DNA of 26,698 nt. It comes from UBA3775 sp964584255. GTDB taxonomy: Bacteria > Bacillota > Clostridia > Lachnospirales > Lachnospiraceae. Every line of letters begins with the position of its first letter. Position 1 is the first letter of the stretch. The DNA is taken from positions 1 through 26,698 of the forward strand of contig CAZOZM010000023.1 in assembly GCA_964584255.1 (NCBI GenBank), read 5' to 3'. The position numbers were made by a program, and so were the translations under genes. Shown here piece by piece: positions 8,963 through 16,932 of the stretch. Under the pieces are notes generated by a model that was not told the DNA's origin, searched no databases, and saw nothing but the letters and a program-made list of their open reading frames with translations.

Positions 8963-9004
8963 AAAAAATAAGGTGGTCTGAAAACCCTTGGATTCAAACC
9001 ACCT
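8963..9004 (-). terminator. Rho-independent terminator after the SH3 membrane protein gene
   Basis: On the minus strand AGGTGGT then TGAA pair with TTCA then ACCACCT around a 10-base loop, with one internal mismatch. TATTTTTT follows. It sits 12 bases after the stop at 9016 and just before the ribosome site of the next gene, so read-through is needed to express the downstream genes unless they have an unseen promoter. Confidence 0.8.
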
Positions 9005-9015
9005 GTTTTGACATG

Positions 9016-10317
9016 TTATTTGTTCGAAACTTTTACAAGTCCCTTGGCAGCAAGTTTATCTTTTTTAAGGAATCTCATTTCATCTCCAAATTTCACCTGA
9101 ATGATTTCAGGATCGGTATTGTCCACTACAATTCCTTTTCCATATGCCCTATGAAGTAGTCTTTCATTTTCCGTAAGTGCATTAAGTCTGTCCAAATCTG
9201 CAATCACTGCACCCTTGGAAGGACGTTTAACAGGCTGTGGAATTTCAACATGCTGTGGCTCTTCATATGAGAGCTGTTCTGCATATACCGGCTGTTCCTC
9301 ATATACAGGTGCTTCTGCATACATCGGCTGCTCCTCATATGCAGGTGATTCATATTCTTCACGCTGTGCTGCCTGTCTGCTTTCGAGTGCTGCAAGGATG
9401 TCTTCGACGGATTCCTGCTTATCTTCAGCACTTTCTTCTGCAGACTCCTCATCCTCAAAGATGCCTGTCATATCAAGCTGAACATCATCAGGATTTCCGA
9501 TTATTTCTCCCAAATCTCTTCCTTCCTGGTCACCCAGTCCGATATGGTCGTAATAATTTGACTTTGCTTCTTCAAAATCCTCATCAAGTTCTCCATCAAG
9601 CGGCTCATACTGAGGTCTGTTGGAATATCTTTCAATTTCTCTTTCGAGCTTTTCTTCTGACTGCTTCACCCATACCGTATAAACAATCATAAATACAACT
9701 ATTACAACAAGAAGAATGAGGATCCATTTCCATGGTTCAAATGAATTTGAATCTTCTATCATCTGCTTTGTATCCTTGTCCACACCGTCCTTATCATCAG
9801 CGGCATCAGTGATGTCAGCCGAAGGACTTTCGGTTGCTTCCGGTGTAGGTGCTTCCGTTGGAGCAGGTGTCGGAGTAAATGCCACTGCTTCTCCTCTTGT
9901 TACTCTGCCCGTATATACATAGCCATCGTATGTGGTTCCGTCAAGTGTTACCTGACATTCATACCAAACATCAAAATCAGGATCATACTGCTCTCCGGTA
10001 ATAAATACCGTTGTTCCCTCAGGAATTACAAGCGGTTCTCCGTCTGCACCAACCGTAGCCGGATTAACCGTACCCGGTTTTGTATACATCTTTGTTTCTG
10101 AATTTGTTGTACCATTATAATTATTTGAAAGGTAATCAACTGCATCTGCCGATGCTGTCTTTGCCATCATCATAACAGCCGCGGCAAATACCAGCATAAA
10201 CATTAAATACTTAATATTTGTCTTTATTACTGATTTAGTATCTGACATTTTATTCTCCATTCCGTGCACTCTGTTTTTTATCTGATTTGCCGCCGGGTGC
10301 ACTCCGGTGAAACCCAT
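9016..10317 (-). CDS. Two-segment membrane protein: extracellular SH3-like domain, cytosolic acidic tail and UvrD-tail-like domain
   Basis: The 433-residue chain has a hydrophobic segment at 37-54 followed by TASADA, which looks like a signal peptide or anchor. A probable SH3b domain follows (about 60-145, with VWYECQV and DGYVYTGRVT). Next are a Thr/Pro/Ala linker (148-167), a second membrane segment (196-217), a charged acidic region (218-320) and a Tyr/Glu/Pro repeat (327-350). The C-terminal 45 residues, HRAYGKGIVVDN then IIQVKFGDEMRFLKKDKL, resemble the Tudor-like tail of UvrD/PcrA helicases, which contacts RNA polymerase. The start at 10317 has a GGAGAG site. An ATG at 10248 with GGAG six bases upstream is equally plausible and gives a more normal signal peptide. 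It follows argS by 57 bases. Its function is unknown. Confidence 0.78.
   Translation of the reverse strand: MGFTGVHPAANQIKNRVHGMENKMSDTKSVIKTNIKYLMFMLVFAAAVMMMAKTASADAVDYLSNNYNGTTNSETKMYTKPGTVNPATVGADGEPLVIPEGTTVFITGEQYDPDFDVWYECQVTLDGTTYDGYVYTGRVTRGEAVAFTPTPAPTEAPTPEATESPSADITDAADDKDGVDKDTKQMIEDSNSFEPWKWILILLVVIVVFMIVYTVWVKQSEEKLEREIERYSNRPQYEPLDGELDEDFEEAKSNYYDHIGLGDQEGRDLGEIIGNPDDVQLDMTGIFEDEESAEESAEDKQESVEDILAALESRQAAQREEYESPAYEEQPMYAEAPVYEEQPVYAEQLSYEEPQHVEIPQPVKRPSKGAVIADLDRLNALTENERLLHRAYGKGIVVDNTDPEIIQVKFGDEMRFLKKDKLAAKGLVKVSNK
9253..9339 (-). repeat. Imperfect Tyr-Glu-Pro coding repeat
   Basis: Three units of 11-12 codons (YEEQPMYAEAP, VYEEQPVYAEQL, then a decayed SYEEPQ) lie in the cytosolic part of the SH3 membrane protein. 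The underlying DNA also repeats, which suggests expansion by slippage. Confidence 0.7.
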
Positions 10318-10374
10318 ACTTTTCTCTCCGGATCTTCATCAGACAAGCGTCAGATTTCAAAATCCGTTTTCTTA

Positions 10375-12135
10375 TTACATGCGTTCAGGTGCCTCAAATC
10401 CAAGAAGTTCAATACCGCTTTCAAGAATTCTCAAGGTAAGCTTAAGCAGCTTAATCCATGAATGTTTTTTGTTTACATCTTCTTCTGCAAGTATTCTGTT
10501 TTCGTGGTAGAAGCTGTTAAAGGCATTTGACAATTCATAAACATACTGACAGACTTTATGAGGCGCAAGCTCTGATGCCGCATGGTCAATCATGTCATTG
10601 TATCCTGCAGCCTGAAGTCTCAATGCCGTTTCTGATGAATTACATTCGTAATCCGCTCTGCCTTCTCCCTTAAGTTCGCTTTCGCTGCACTTTGATAAGA
10701 TGGACTTAATTCTTACCATAGTATAAAGAATATATGGTCCGGTATTTCCCTCAAATGAAGTAAATCTGTCCACATCAAAAACGTAATCCTTAGACGCCTG
10801 GTTCGAAAGATCTCCATATTTAAGAGCTGCCAGTCCAACCATTGCCGCAATCTTTCTTGCTTCATCTTCCGACTGTACCCTGCCTGACATTTTCTTATAA
10901 ACTTCCTCATTGATTTCGTTTATAAGGTATTCAAGTCTCATTACGCCGCCGTCACGCGTCTTAAAAGGTTTTCCGTCTTTACCGTTCATTGTACCGAAAC
11001 CAAGATAAGTAAGCTCTGTATCATCATTTACTATACCTGTCTTTCTTGCACATCTGAATATCTGCTCAAAGTAAAGACTCTGTCTCTGATCTGTAAGATA
11101 TATTATTCTGTCAGGCTCAAAGAGCTTCATTCTTTCAACTATTGTTGCCAAATCAGTCGTATTATAAAGTGTTGCTCCGTCTGATTTTAAAATCATACAT
11201 GGCGGCATTTCCTTTGTATCCGTTTCTTCTTTAACGTCAACAACAAGCGCACCATCGCTGATATAGGCGAATCCGCCATCCTTCATCATCTGAACCATGT
11301 CAGGTATATATGGCTGTGCATCACTTTCCTTCTTCCAAAGTTCAAAGTTTACATTAAGCTTCTCATAGTTTTTCTTGAGGTCGGCAACCGAAACTTCCAT
11401 TATGTGTTTCCAAAGAGCTCTGTAACCTCTGCGTCCATTCTGAAGAAGGAAGGTTGCATGTCTCGCTTCTTCCTTATATTCTTCATGCTCCTTGGAATAA
11501 TTATTTGCAAACGGATAAATCTCTTCCAATTCTGCCATTGTAAACGGAGCTTCTTCCGGATACTCACCTTCAAAACTCTCATCAAAATATGGAAGTGAAG
11601 GATTTCTCTTTTTAAGTTCCGTAATTATCAATCCAATCTGCAGACCCCAATCCCCGAGATGAGCATCTCCGATTACTTCGTTTCCGGTATATCTGAGAAT
11701 CCTCTTTACGCTCTCACCGATTACGGCTGAACGGAGATGGCCTACATGAAGAGGCTTCGCAACGTTTGGTCCGCCATAGTCAATTACGATTTTCTTTGCA
11801 GGTTCCGCTTTCTCCACTCCAAGCATCTCATCCTCAGCCATTTTGTCCAGATAATCTGCAAGGAACGAATCTGCAAGCTTAATATTTATGAAACCCGGCA
11901 TTACTGCCTGAATCTCAGCGAAAATCTCTTTGTTGTCAATTGATGCCAAAACATCATTGGCAATCTGAATAGGTGCCTTCTTGTAAAGCTTTGCAGCCGC
12001 AAGGCTTCCGTTACACTGGTACTGGCAGAGGTCAGGTCTGTTTGAAACAGCCACAACTCCGTACTTACCGTCGTAACCTGCTTTCTCAAAGGCGTTTTTG
12101 ATTTCTTCTGAAATAATGTCTATAATCTTTTTCAT
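10375..12135 (-). CDS. argS: Arginyl-tRNA synthetase
   Basis: ArgS charges tRNA-Arg with arginine. The product of 586 residues is within the usual range for this class I enzyme. It has an N-terminal additional domain (about 1-105), the HVGH signature at 130-133 inside GGPNVAKPLHVGHLRSAV, and KPFKTRDGG at the KMSKS position. A DALR anticodon-binding domain ends in LGFEAPERM. The open frame reaches back to a TTG at 12159, but the conserved family start MKKIIDIISEEI indicates ATG 12135. AAGGA lies rather far upstream. A promoter at 12187-12215 fits. No T-box antiterminator sequence is visible in the leader, so tRNA-sensing control is not supported. Confidence 0.97.
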   Translation of the reverse strand: MKKIIDIISEEIKNAFEKAGYDGKYGVVAVSNRPDLCQYQCNGSLAAAKLYKKAPIQIANDVLASIDNKEIFAEIQAVMPGFINIKLADSFLADYLDKMAEDEMLGVEKAEPAKKIVIDYGGPNVAKPLHVGHLRSAVIGESVKRILRYTGNEVIGDAHLGDWGLQIGLIITELKKRNPSLPYFDESFEGEYPEEAPFTMAELEEIYPFANNYSKEHEEYKEEARHATFLLQNGRRGYRALWKHIMEVSVADLKKNYEKLNVNFELWKKESDAQPYIPDMVQMMKDGGFAYISDGALVVDVKEETDTKEMPPCMILKSDGATLYNTTDLATIVERMKLFEPDRIIYLTDQRQSLYFEQIFRCARKTGIVNDDTELTYLGFGTMNGKDGKPFKTRDGGVMRLEYLINEINEEVYKKMSGRVQSEDEARKIAAMVGLAALKYGDLSNQASKDYVFDVDRFTSFEGNTGPYILYTMVRIKSILSKCSESELKGEGRADYECNSSETALRLQAAGYNDMIDHAASELAPHKVCQYVYELSNAFNSFYHENRILAEEDVNKKHSWIKLLKLTLRILESGIELLGFEAPERM

Positions 12136-12186
12136 ATATCGGCAAAAGTTTCCTTTCAAAATGCATATTTTTACATATTCTCTCGA

Positions 12187-12215
12187 ATTTTAACACAGAA
12201 TAAGATAAAAGTAAA
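12187..12215 (-). promoter_or_regulatory. Probable argS promoter
   Basis: On the minus strand TTTACT (12210-12215) and TAAAAT (12187-12192) are 17 bases apart. The -10 is good and the -35 moderate. It predicts a leader of about 45 bases. Confidence 0.55.
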
Positions 12216-12256
12216 TGAAAAACTGGGGAGATGCAGGTTCTTAATAGGGCATTTTT

Positions 12257-12296
12257 ACGAAATTTGATTTTTTACTTGATTATTATCAGATTTCGT
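12257..12296. promoter_or_regulatory. Inverted repeat in the argS/aspartokinase divergent region
   Basis: ACGAAATTTGAT (12257-12268) and ATCAGATTTCGT (12285-12296) form a 12-base inverted repeat with one G-T pair and a 16-base AT-rich centre. It lies upstream of both divergent genes. It could be an operator or a hairpin; no regulator is identified. Confidence 0.4.
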
Positions 12297-12354
12297 GATT
12301 TTATTATATGAGGTGAAAAAGCATATAAATATAAGTAGACAGAGCTCTTTTCAC

Positions 12355-12377
12355 TGCCGGAGTCATTCATTCCGGCA
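12355..12377 (+). other. Hairpin in the aspartokinase leader
   Basis: TGCCGGA and TCCGGCA pair around nine bases. No T-run follows, so it is not a terminator by itself. It ends 37 bases before the aspartokinase ATG. No lysine riboswitch core is recognisable. Confidence 0.4.
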
Positions 12378-12414
12378 ATTATTACCATGACTTTAGATGA
12401 TTTGGGAGGTCAGA

Positions 12415-13728
12415 ATGATTAAGGTCGTTAAATTTGGTGGCAGCTCCTTAGCTAGCGCAAGCCAGTTCATGAAAGTAAAATCAATTATTGATTCAGACAG
12501 TTCGAGAAAGTTTGTTGTTCCAAGTGCGCCGGGAAGACGTTTCAGTGACGATACAAAGGTTACCGACATGTTATACGGATGTTACAATCTTGCCGAACAG
12601 GGAAAGGATTTTTCCGACGAGCTTAAAGATATTGAAGCCCGTTATAATGAAATAATTACAGGTCTCGGTCTTTCTACGGATCTTTCGGACAGATTTAAAA
12701 AAATAAAGACCGATTTTGAAAACAGGGCAGGAGAAAACTATGCTGCCAGCCGTGGAGAATTTCTCAATGGTATCATAATGGCAGATTATCTCGGCTTTAC
12801 ATTTGTAGATCCTGCAGACTATGTTCATTTCGATGACAACGGCAACTTCCTTGCCGAGGAAACCAATGAAAAGCTCGGTGCATATCTTTCAACCGTTGAA
12901 AGTGCCGTTATTCCGGGATTTTACGGTTCATACCTTTCTTCAGGAATCATTAAAACCTTCAGCCGCGGCGGTTCCGACATAACAGGTTCCATTGTTGCCC
13001 GTGCAATTAATGCCGACATGTACGAAAACTGGACCGATGTTTCCGGTGTTCTTATTGTTGACCCAAGAATTGTAAATGGTGCTCTTCCTATTGAAGTAAT
13101 TACCTATAAGGAGCTTCGCGAGCTTTCATATATGGGTGCTTCCGTTCTCCATGAAGATGCAATCTTCCCTGTACGAAAAGCCGGAATTCCAATCAACATC
13201 AAAAACACGAATGCGCCGGAAGATCCGGGAACTCTTATCGTTGAAAGCACATGTAAGAATTCTAAGCATATCATAACAGGTATTGCCGGCAAAAAGGGAT
13301 TCTGCTCCATTAATATCGAAAAAGACATGATGAACTCCGAAATCGGTTTCGGCCGAAAGGTTCTTCAGGCATTTGAAGACAACGGAATCTCTTTTGAGCA
13401 TATGCCATCCGGCATCGACACTCTCACCGTTTTTGTTCATCAGAGTGAGTTTGAGGAAAAGGAACAGCTCGTCCTCAACGAGATTCAGAAACTTACAAAT
13501 CCTGATTCAATCGAGCTTGAGTCCAATCTTGCCCTTATCGCGGTCGTTGGTCGAAGCATGAAATCAATGCGCGGTACTGCCGGAAAGATTTTCTCTGCTC
13601 TTACAAACCACAATATCAACATCAGAATGATCGATCAGGGTTCATCCGAGCTTAATATCATCATCGGTGTTGCTGATGAAGATTTTGAATCTGCCATTCA
13701 GGCAATCTATTCAAGCTTTGTAGATTAA
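12415..13728 (+). CDS. Aspartate kinase
   Basis: Aspartokinase phosphorylates aspartate, the entry step to lysine, threonine and methionine synthesis and to diaminopimelate for the cell wall. The 437-residue single-function form begins with VVKFGGSSLA, the kinase signature. It contains SRGGSDITGS (substrate/ATP region), NWTDVSGV and DPRIV, and ends with two ACT regulatory domains (about 290-437), which usually carry amino-acid feedback control. The start at 12415 is set by GGGAGG five bases upstream; an ATG six codons earlier lacks such a site. It leads the plus-strand cluster, 17 bases ahead of the cyclophilin. Which of several isozymes it is cannot be told. Confidence 0.95.
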   Translation: MIKVVKFGGSSLASASQFMKVKSIIDSDSSRKFVVPSAPGRRFSDDTKVTDMLYGCYNLAEQGKDFSDELKDIEARYNEIITGLGLSTDLSDRFKKIKTDFENRAGENYAASRGEFLNGIIMADYLGFTFVDPADYVHFDDNGNFLAEETNEKLGAYLSTVESAVIPGFYGSYLSSGIIKTFSRGGSDITGSIVARAINADMYENWTDVSGVLIVDPRIVNGALPIEVITYKELRELSYMGASVLHEDAIFPVRKAGIPINIKNTNAPEDPGTLIVESTCKNSKHIITGIAGKKGFCSINIEKDMMNSEIGFGRKVLQAFEDNGISFEHMPSGIDTLTVFVHQSEFEEKEQLVLNEIQKLTNPDSIELESNLALIAVVGRSMKSMRGTAGKIFSALTNHNINIRMIDQGSSELNIIIGVADEDFESAIQAIYSSFVD

Positions 13729-13745
13729 TTACCAAGGAGGCTGAC

Positions 13746-14264
13746 ATGAGTAATCCAATAGTAACTTTTAACATTGACGGTTTTGGCACAATAAAGGCTG
13801 AGCTTTATCCTGATATTGCTCCAAATACCGTTAACAACTTTATCTCACTTGTAAACAAGGGCTTTTATAATGGGCTTATCTTCCACAGAATCATTCCGGG
13901 ATTTATGATTCAGGGCGGCGATCCTAACGGCACTGGTATGGGTGGTCCGGGATACAGCATCAAAGGCGAGTTTTCCTACAATGGTTTTAAAAACGAACTT
14001 AAACATACGGCCGGTGTACTTTCCATGGCACGTTCAATGATGCCTGACTCCGCCGGTTCACAGTTCTTTATCATGCATGAGGATGCTCCTCATCTCGATG
14101 GACAGTATGCAGCTTTCGGAAAGGTAATTGAAGGAATGGACGTTGTTAATAAGATTGCAGTTGTTCCTACAGATTTCCAGGACCGTCCGAGAGCAGATGT
14201 TGTGATGACATCCGTAACGGTTGATACCTTCGGCAAGGAATATGCTGAACCTGAAAAAAGATAA
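13746..14264 (+). CDS. Peptidyl-prolyl cis-trans isomerase, cyclophilin type
   Basis: A single cyclophilin domain of 172 residues that speeds rotation of proline peptide bonds during folding. FHRIIPGFMIQGGDPNGTG (about 47-65) holds the catalytic arginine, and SQFFIMHEDAPHLDGQYAAFG the rest of the active site. There is no signal peptide, so the enzyme is cytosolic. AAGGAGG precedes the ATG. It lies 17 bases after aspartokinase, with a strong terminator 12 bases after its stop, so the two form a likely two-gene transcript. Confidence 0.96.
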   Translation: MSNPIVTFNIDGFGTIKAELYPDIAPNTVNNFISLVNKGFYNGLIFHRIIPGFMIQGGDPNGTGMGGPGYSIKGEFSYNGFKNELKHTAGVLSMARSMMPDSAGSQFFIMHEDAPHLDGQYAAFGKVIEGMDVVNKIAVVPTDFQDRPRADVVMTSVTVDTFGKEYAEPEKR

Positions 14265-14276
14265 ATAAACTTAATT

Positions 14277-14303
14277 CCCCATCACAACGTGGTGGGGTTT
14301 TTT
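14277..14303 (+). terminator. Rho-independent terminator after the cyclophilin gene
   Basis: CCCCATCAC pairs with GTGGTGGGG around AAC (one G-U pair), followed by six T. The GTG inside the stem opens a longer frame of the next gene, which argues against using that codon as its start. Confidence 0.93.
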
Positions 14304-14333
14304 CTCCCTTATTTTACGGAAAGGACAAGTTTT

Positions 14334-15563
14334 ATGAAAGTATGCGGCATTATCGCGGAATACAATCCAATTCACTCGGGTCATCTTTTTCATATAACCC
14401 AATCACGCAAAGTTTCCGATGCGGATTTCATTATCGCTGTAATAAGCGGAAGCTATGTACAACGCGGCGAACCTGCTTTTTATGATAAATATACCCGTAC
14501 ACGGTCAGCATTGAGAGCCGGTGCTGATGTCGTCATCGAAATGCCCGCAGCCGTATCTCTTGGCAGCAGCGAGTACTTTGCCAAAGGAGCCATCGATATA
14601 TTAAATTCAACCAATACCGTTTCATCACTTTCTTTCGGAAGTGAATGTAATGATATCATGTCTCTTTCAAAGGCCGCTTCCATTCTTTCTGACGAACCTG
14701 AGGATCTCTCTTCACTTATAAAATCACGTTTGTCATCCGGAATGAATTACTCTGCAGCTTTATGCAGTTCCGTCACTGAGATTTTTCCTGAGCTGAGCGG
14801 GATTCTCGGCAATCCGAATAACAATCTGGGAATTGATTATCTGAAGGCCTTAAATAAAACCGGCTCATCAATTGTTCCTTTTACCGTCCAAAGAACCGGG
14901 CTCGGTTATCATGAAACTTCTCCGACCGATTCTCATCCTTCTGCAACAATGTTAAGAGAGCTGATTATGTCGAACGAATATGATAAGGCACTCTCCTATC
15001 TTCCTCAGGAGCTGCTTTTATCATTCAATGCGGATGCAGACAATACTCAATCATTCAGACACTTCCTGTCTGCCGATGATTTTTCTGAGATTCTTGCTTT
15101 CCGACTTATATATTCTGACAGGGAAATCCTGCAGCATATTCCTGATACCAATGATGATTTTATTAACAGACTTATCCGGTGCAAAAACGATTTCACGGAT
15201 TTTTTGTCATTTGCAGCCTGTCTGAAGCGAAAAAACATCACTCTTTCAAGAATAAACCGTATTCTATTCAGACTTATTTTGGGTATTAACGATGAAATCA
15301 ACGACTTTATCAGTTTCTCTGAAACTGCGCCCTATATCCGCATACTCGGAATGAAACAGTCTGCCGGTCCTCTTGTAAAGGAAATAAAGAAAAATGCCGT
15401 TGTGCCTGTAATCTGTAAGGCATATTCCGACAGCAAATCACTTTCCGGCATGGCCGAAAAACTCTTTAACATTGATGAAAACGCTTACAGACTCTATAGA
15501 CGCATTTACACATCAAAGTATAAAAATCTTACCCTCCCTGAATCCGGAGTCGTTATTTTTTAA
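14334..15563 (+). CDS. tmcAL: tRNA(Met) cytidine acetate ligase
   Basis: This 409-residue protein matches the YlbM/TmcAL (formerly DUF795) nucleotidyltransferase family. Members use acetate and ATP to form N4-acetylcytidine at the wobble base of elongator tRNA-Met. The N-terminus GIIAEYNPIHSGHLFHI carries the HxGH-type nucleotide-binding motif, followed by VISGSYVQRGEPAFYDKYTR and EMPAAVSLGSSEYFAKGA, all typical of the family. The ATG at 14334 is preceded by GGAAAGGA. It is separated from the cyclophilin by a terminator, so it needs read-through or its own promoter, which I could not locate. Confidence 0.93.
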   Translation: MKVCGIIAEYNPIHSGHLFHITQSRKVSDADFIIAVISGSYVQRGEPAFYDKYTRTRSALRAGADVVIEMPAAVSLGSSEYFAKGAIDILNSTNTVSSLSFGSECNDIMSLSKAASILSDEPEDLSSLIKSRLSSGMNYSAALCSSVTEIFPELSGILGNPNNNLGIDYLKALNKTGSSIVPFTVQRTGLGYHETSPTDSHPSATMLRELIMSNEYDKALSYLPQELLLSFNADADNTQSFRHFLSADDFSEILAFRLIYSDREILQHIPDTNDDFINRLIRCKNDFTDFLSFAACLKRKNITLSRINRILFRLILGINDEINDFISFSETAPYIRILGMKQSAGPLVKEIKKNAVVPVICKAYSDSKSLSGMAEKLFNIDENAYRLYRRIYTSKYKNLTLPESGVVIF

Positions 15564-15607
15564 TTGCTTTTATTCAAAACATATCGTATTTTAATGACAA
15601 TCATCAC

Positions 15608-15651
15608 TAAAAAAAGCCAATGCGATTTATTTCGCATTGGCTCTTTTTTTA
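15608..15651. terminator. Bidirectional terminator between tmcAL and the coiled-coil gene
   Basis: AGCCAATGCGA (15615-15625) and TCGCATTGGCT (15632-15642) form a perfect 11-base stem with a six-base loop. An A-run lies before it and a T-run after it. It can end transcription from both convergent genes. Confidence 0.95.
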
Positions 15652-15661
15652 GAATCTGATG

Positions 15662-16387
15662 TTATTCATCAATATTGTCCAAAAAAGCATTCTCATCAAA
15701 GTCGTAGTCATCATCTTCTTCTACATCTTCGTCATCAAATCCCTCATCTGAGAATCCTTCATCTTCTTCGTAATCATCTCCATCCTCATCTTCATATTCC
15801 GGAGGAAGAGTTCCGGCTTCATCGCCTCTTACATAACTTGGATCAAGCTGTGCATAGATTTCCTGTCTGTCTCTTGCAACCTCATCATAGCTCTGCTTAA
15901 GTGATGCAATAAGAACTTCCGAACGCTCTTTTGTTGCTTCATATGCACTGAGAAGAATGCTTTCCATGTCACTCATCATGTTGTTTACATAATTAAGAGC
16001 ACTTGTTGTAAGCTGTTTAGAGTCTGCTGATGCCTTTTCAACCATCTCATTAGCATCCTGCCCGGCTGCTGCAACCATCTCATTAACTCTTGCATATGCC
16101 TGCTGCATTATTTCATGCTCGCCTACAAGCTGTTTAGCCTTAGCATTTGCCTCTTCAATAATCTTCTCCGCTTTATCTTCCGCATCTGCAATAATTGCAT
16201 CTCTGTTAGCAATTATCTTCTGATATCTCTTAATCTCATCAGGAGTTCTTGACTTAAGTTCGTCAAGTAACTCATATAAATCATCTTTGTTAACCTGAAC
16301 TTTGTTAGGTGCAAAAGCTGATGCCTTACATCCCTCTACAAATTCATATATCTCATCAATTAACTGCTCAATTCTGTTTGCTGCCAT
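15662..16387 (-). CDS. Coiled-coil protein with acidic tail, ATP synthase subunit H/DivIVA-like
   Basis: A 241-residue protein without membrane segments. Residues about 50-190 are long, charged, heptad-like helix (DKAEKIIEEANAKAKQL and similar) of the kind annotated as V-type ATPase subunit H or DivIVA-like in Clostridia. The last 40 or so residues (about 198-241) are almost wholly Asp and Glu with Tyr, Phe and Gly. A conserved-looking head (MAANRIEQLIDEIYEF) precedes the coil. No ATPase genes are nearby. It lies 14 bases after coaD with a GGAGG site, so it is the third gene of an rsmD-coaD operon. A scaffold role at the division site or pole is only inference. Confidence 0.75.
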   Translation of the reverse strand: MAANRIEQLIDEIYEFVEGCKASAFAPNKVQVNKDDLYELLDELKSRTPDEIKRYQKIIANRDAIIADAEDKAEKIIEEANAKAKQLVGEHEIMQQAYARVNEMVAAAGQDANEMVEKASADSKQLTTSALNYVNNMMSDMESILLSAYEATKERSEVLIASLKQSYDEVARDRQEIYAQLDPSYVRGDEAGTLPPEYEDEDGDDYEEDEGFSDEGFDDEDVEEDDDYDFDENAFLDNIDE

Positions 16388-16401
16388 TGCTGTCTCTCCT
16401 C

Positions 16402-16878
16402 CTAATGAAACTTATCATATACTGCCTGAATTACATTTTCCGGCAAAAATGGTGAGATATCACCATGATATTTCGCTATTTCTTTTACAATACTCGAGCT
16501 GAGATACGAATATTCTACACTTGTTGTAAAGAAAATTGTATCAAGCTCACTGCTCACTTTGTGATTCATTTGGGCTATCTGTAGCTCATACTCAAAGTCC
16601 GTTACCGCTCTCAGACCCCTTACCAGAATCCTTGCATTGTTCTTTTTTGCAAAATCTACAGTAAGTCCGTCAAACGCTTCAACCCTTACATTTTCAAGTT
16701 CTCTCACCGCTTCCTGAATCAGCTTAACTCTTTCTTCTGCCGTAAATAACGGAGATTTTTCACTATTATTCAGTACTCCTATCACAAGTTCATCAACAAC
16801 TCTTGATGCTCTTATAATAATGTCGAGATGTCCTTTTGTTACAGGATCAAAACTTCCCGGATATATTCCTACTTTCAA
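16402..16878 (-). CDS. coaD: Phosphopantetheine adenylyltransferase
   Basis: CoaD adenylates 4'-phosphopantetheine to dephospho-CoA, the penultimate step of CoA synthesis. The 158 residues match the family. GIYPGSFDPVTKGHLDII (4-21) holds the TxGH nucleotide-binding motif, VRGLRAVTDFEYELQIAQMN the substrate region and YLSSSIVKEIA the closing helix. The start codon is TTG at 16878, with GGTGG five bases upstream. No ATG lies in frame before the conserved first residues. It follows rsmD by 54 bases, the classic pairing in Firmicutes. Confidence 0.96.
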   Translation of the reverse strand: MKVGIYPGSFDPVTKGHLDIIIRASRVVDELVIGVLNNSEKSPLFTAEERVKLIQEAVRELENVRVEAFDGLTVDFAKKNNARILVRGLRAVTDFEYELQIAQMNHKVSSELDTIFFTTSVEYSYLSSSIVKEIAKYHGDISPFLPENVIQAVYDKFH

Positions 16879-16932
16879 AAAACCACCAGCCTAAATTCTC
16901 TTTTATTTGCAGAAACATAATCCATTTACGGA

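Noticed and set aside
8953..8997. TTG at 8997 as start of the multi-pass membrane protein.
   Set aside because: The codon lies inside a rho-independent terminator stem of the preceding gene, and an AGAGG site precedes the ATGs at 8955/8952.
9237..9692. A 151-codon plus-strand frame opposite the SH3 membrane protein.
   Set aside because: Its His/Leu/Gln-rich repeats mirror the Tyr-Glu-Pro repeats of the real gene.
12136..12396. Possible T-box upstream of argS or lysine riboswitch upstream of aspartokinase.
   Set aside because: No T-box consensus such as GGGTGGNACCGCG is found on the minus strand, and the aspartokinase leader is too short and lacks the L-box core.
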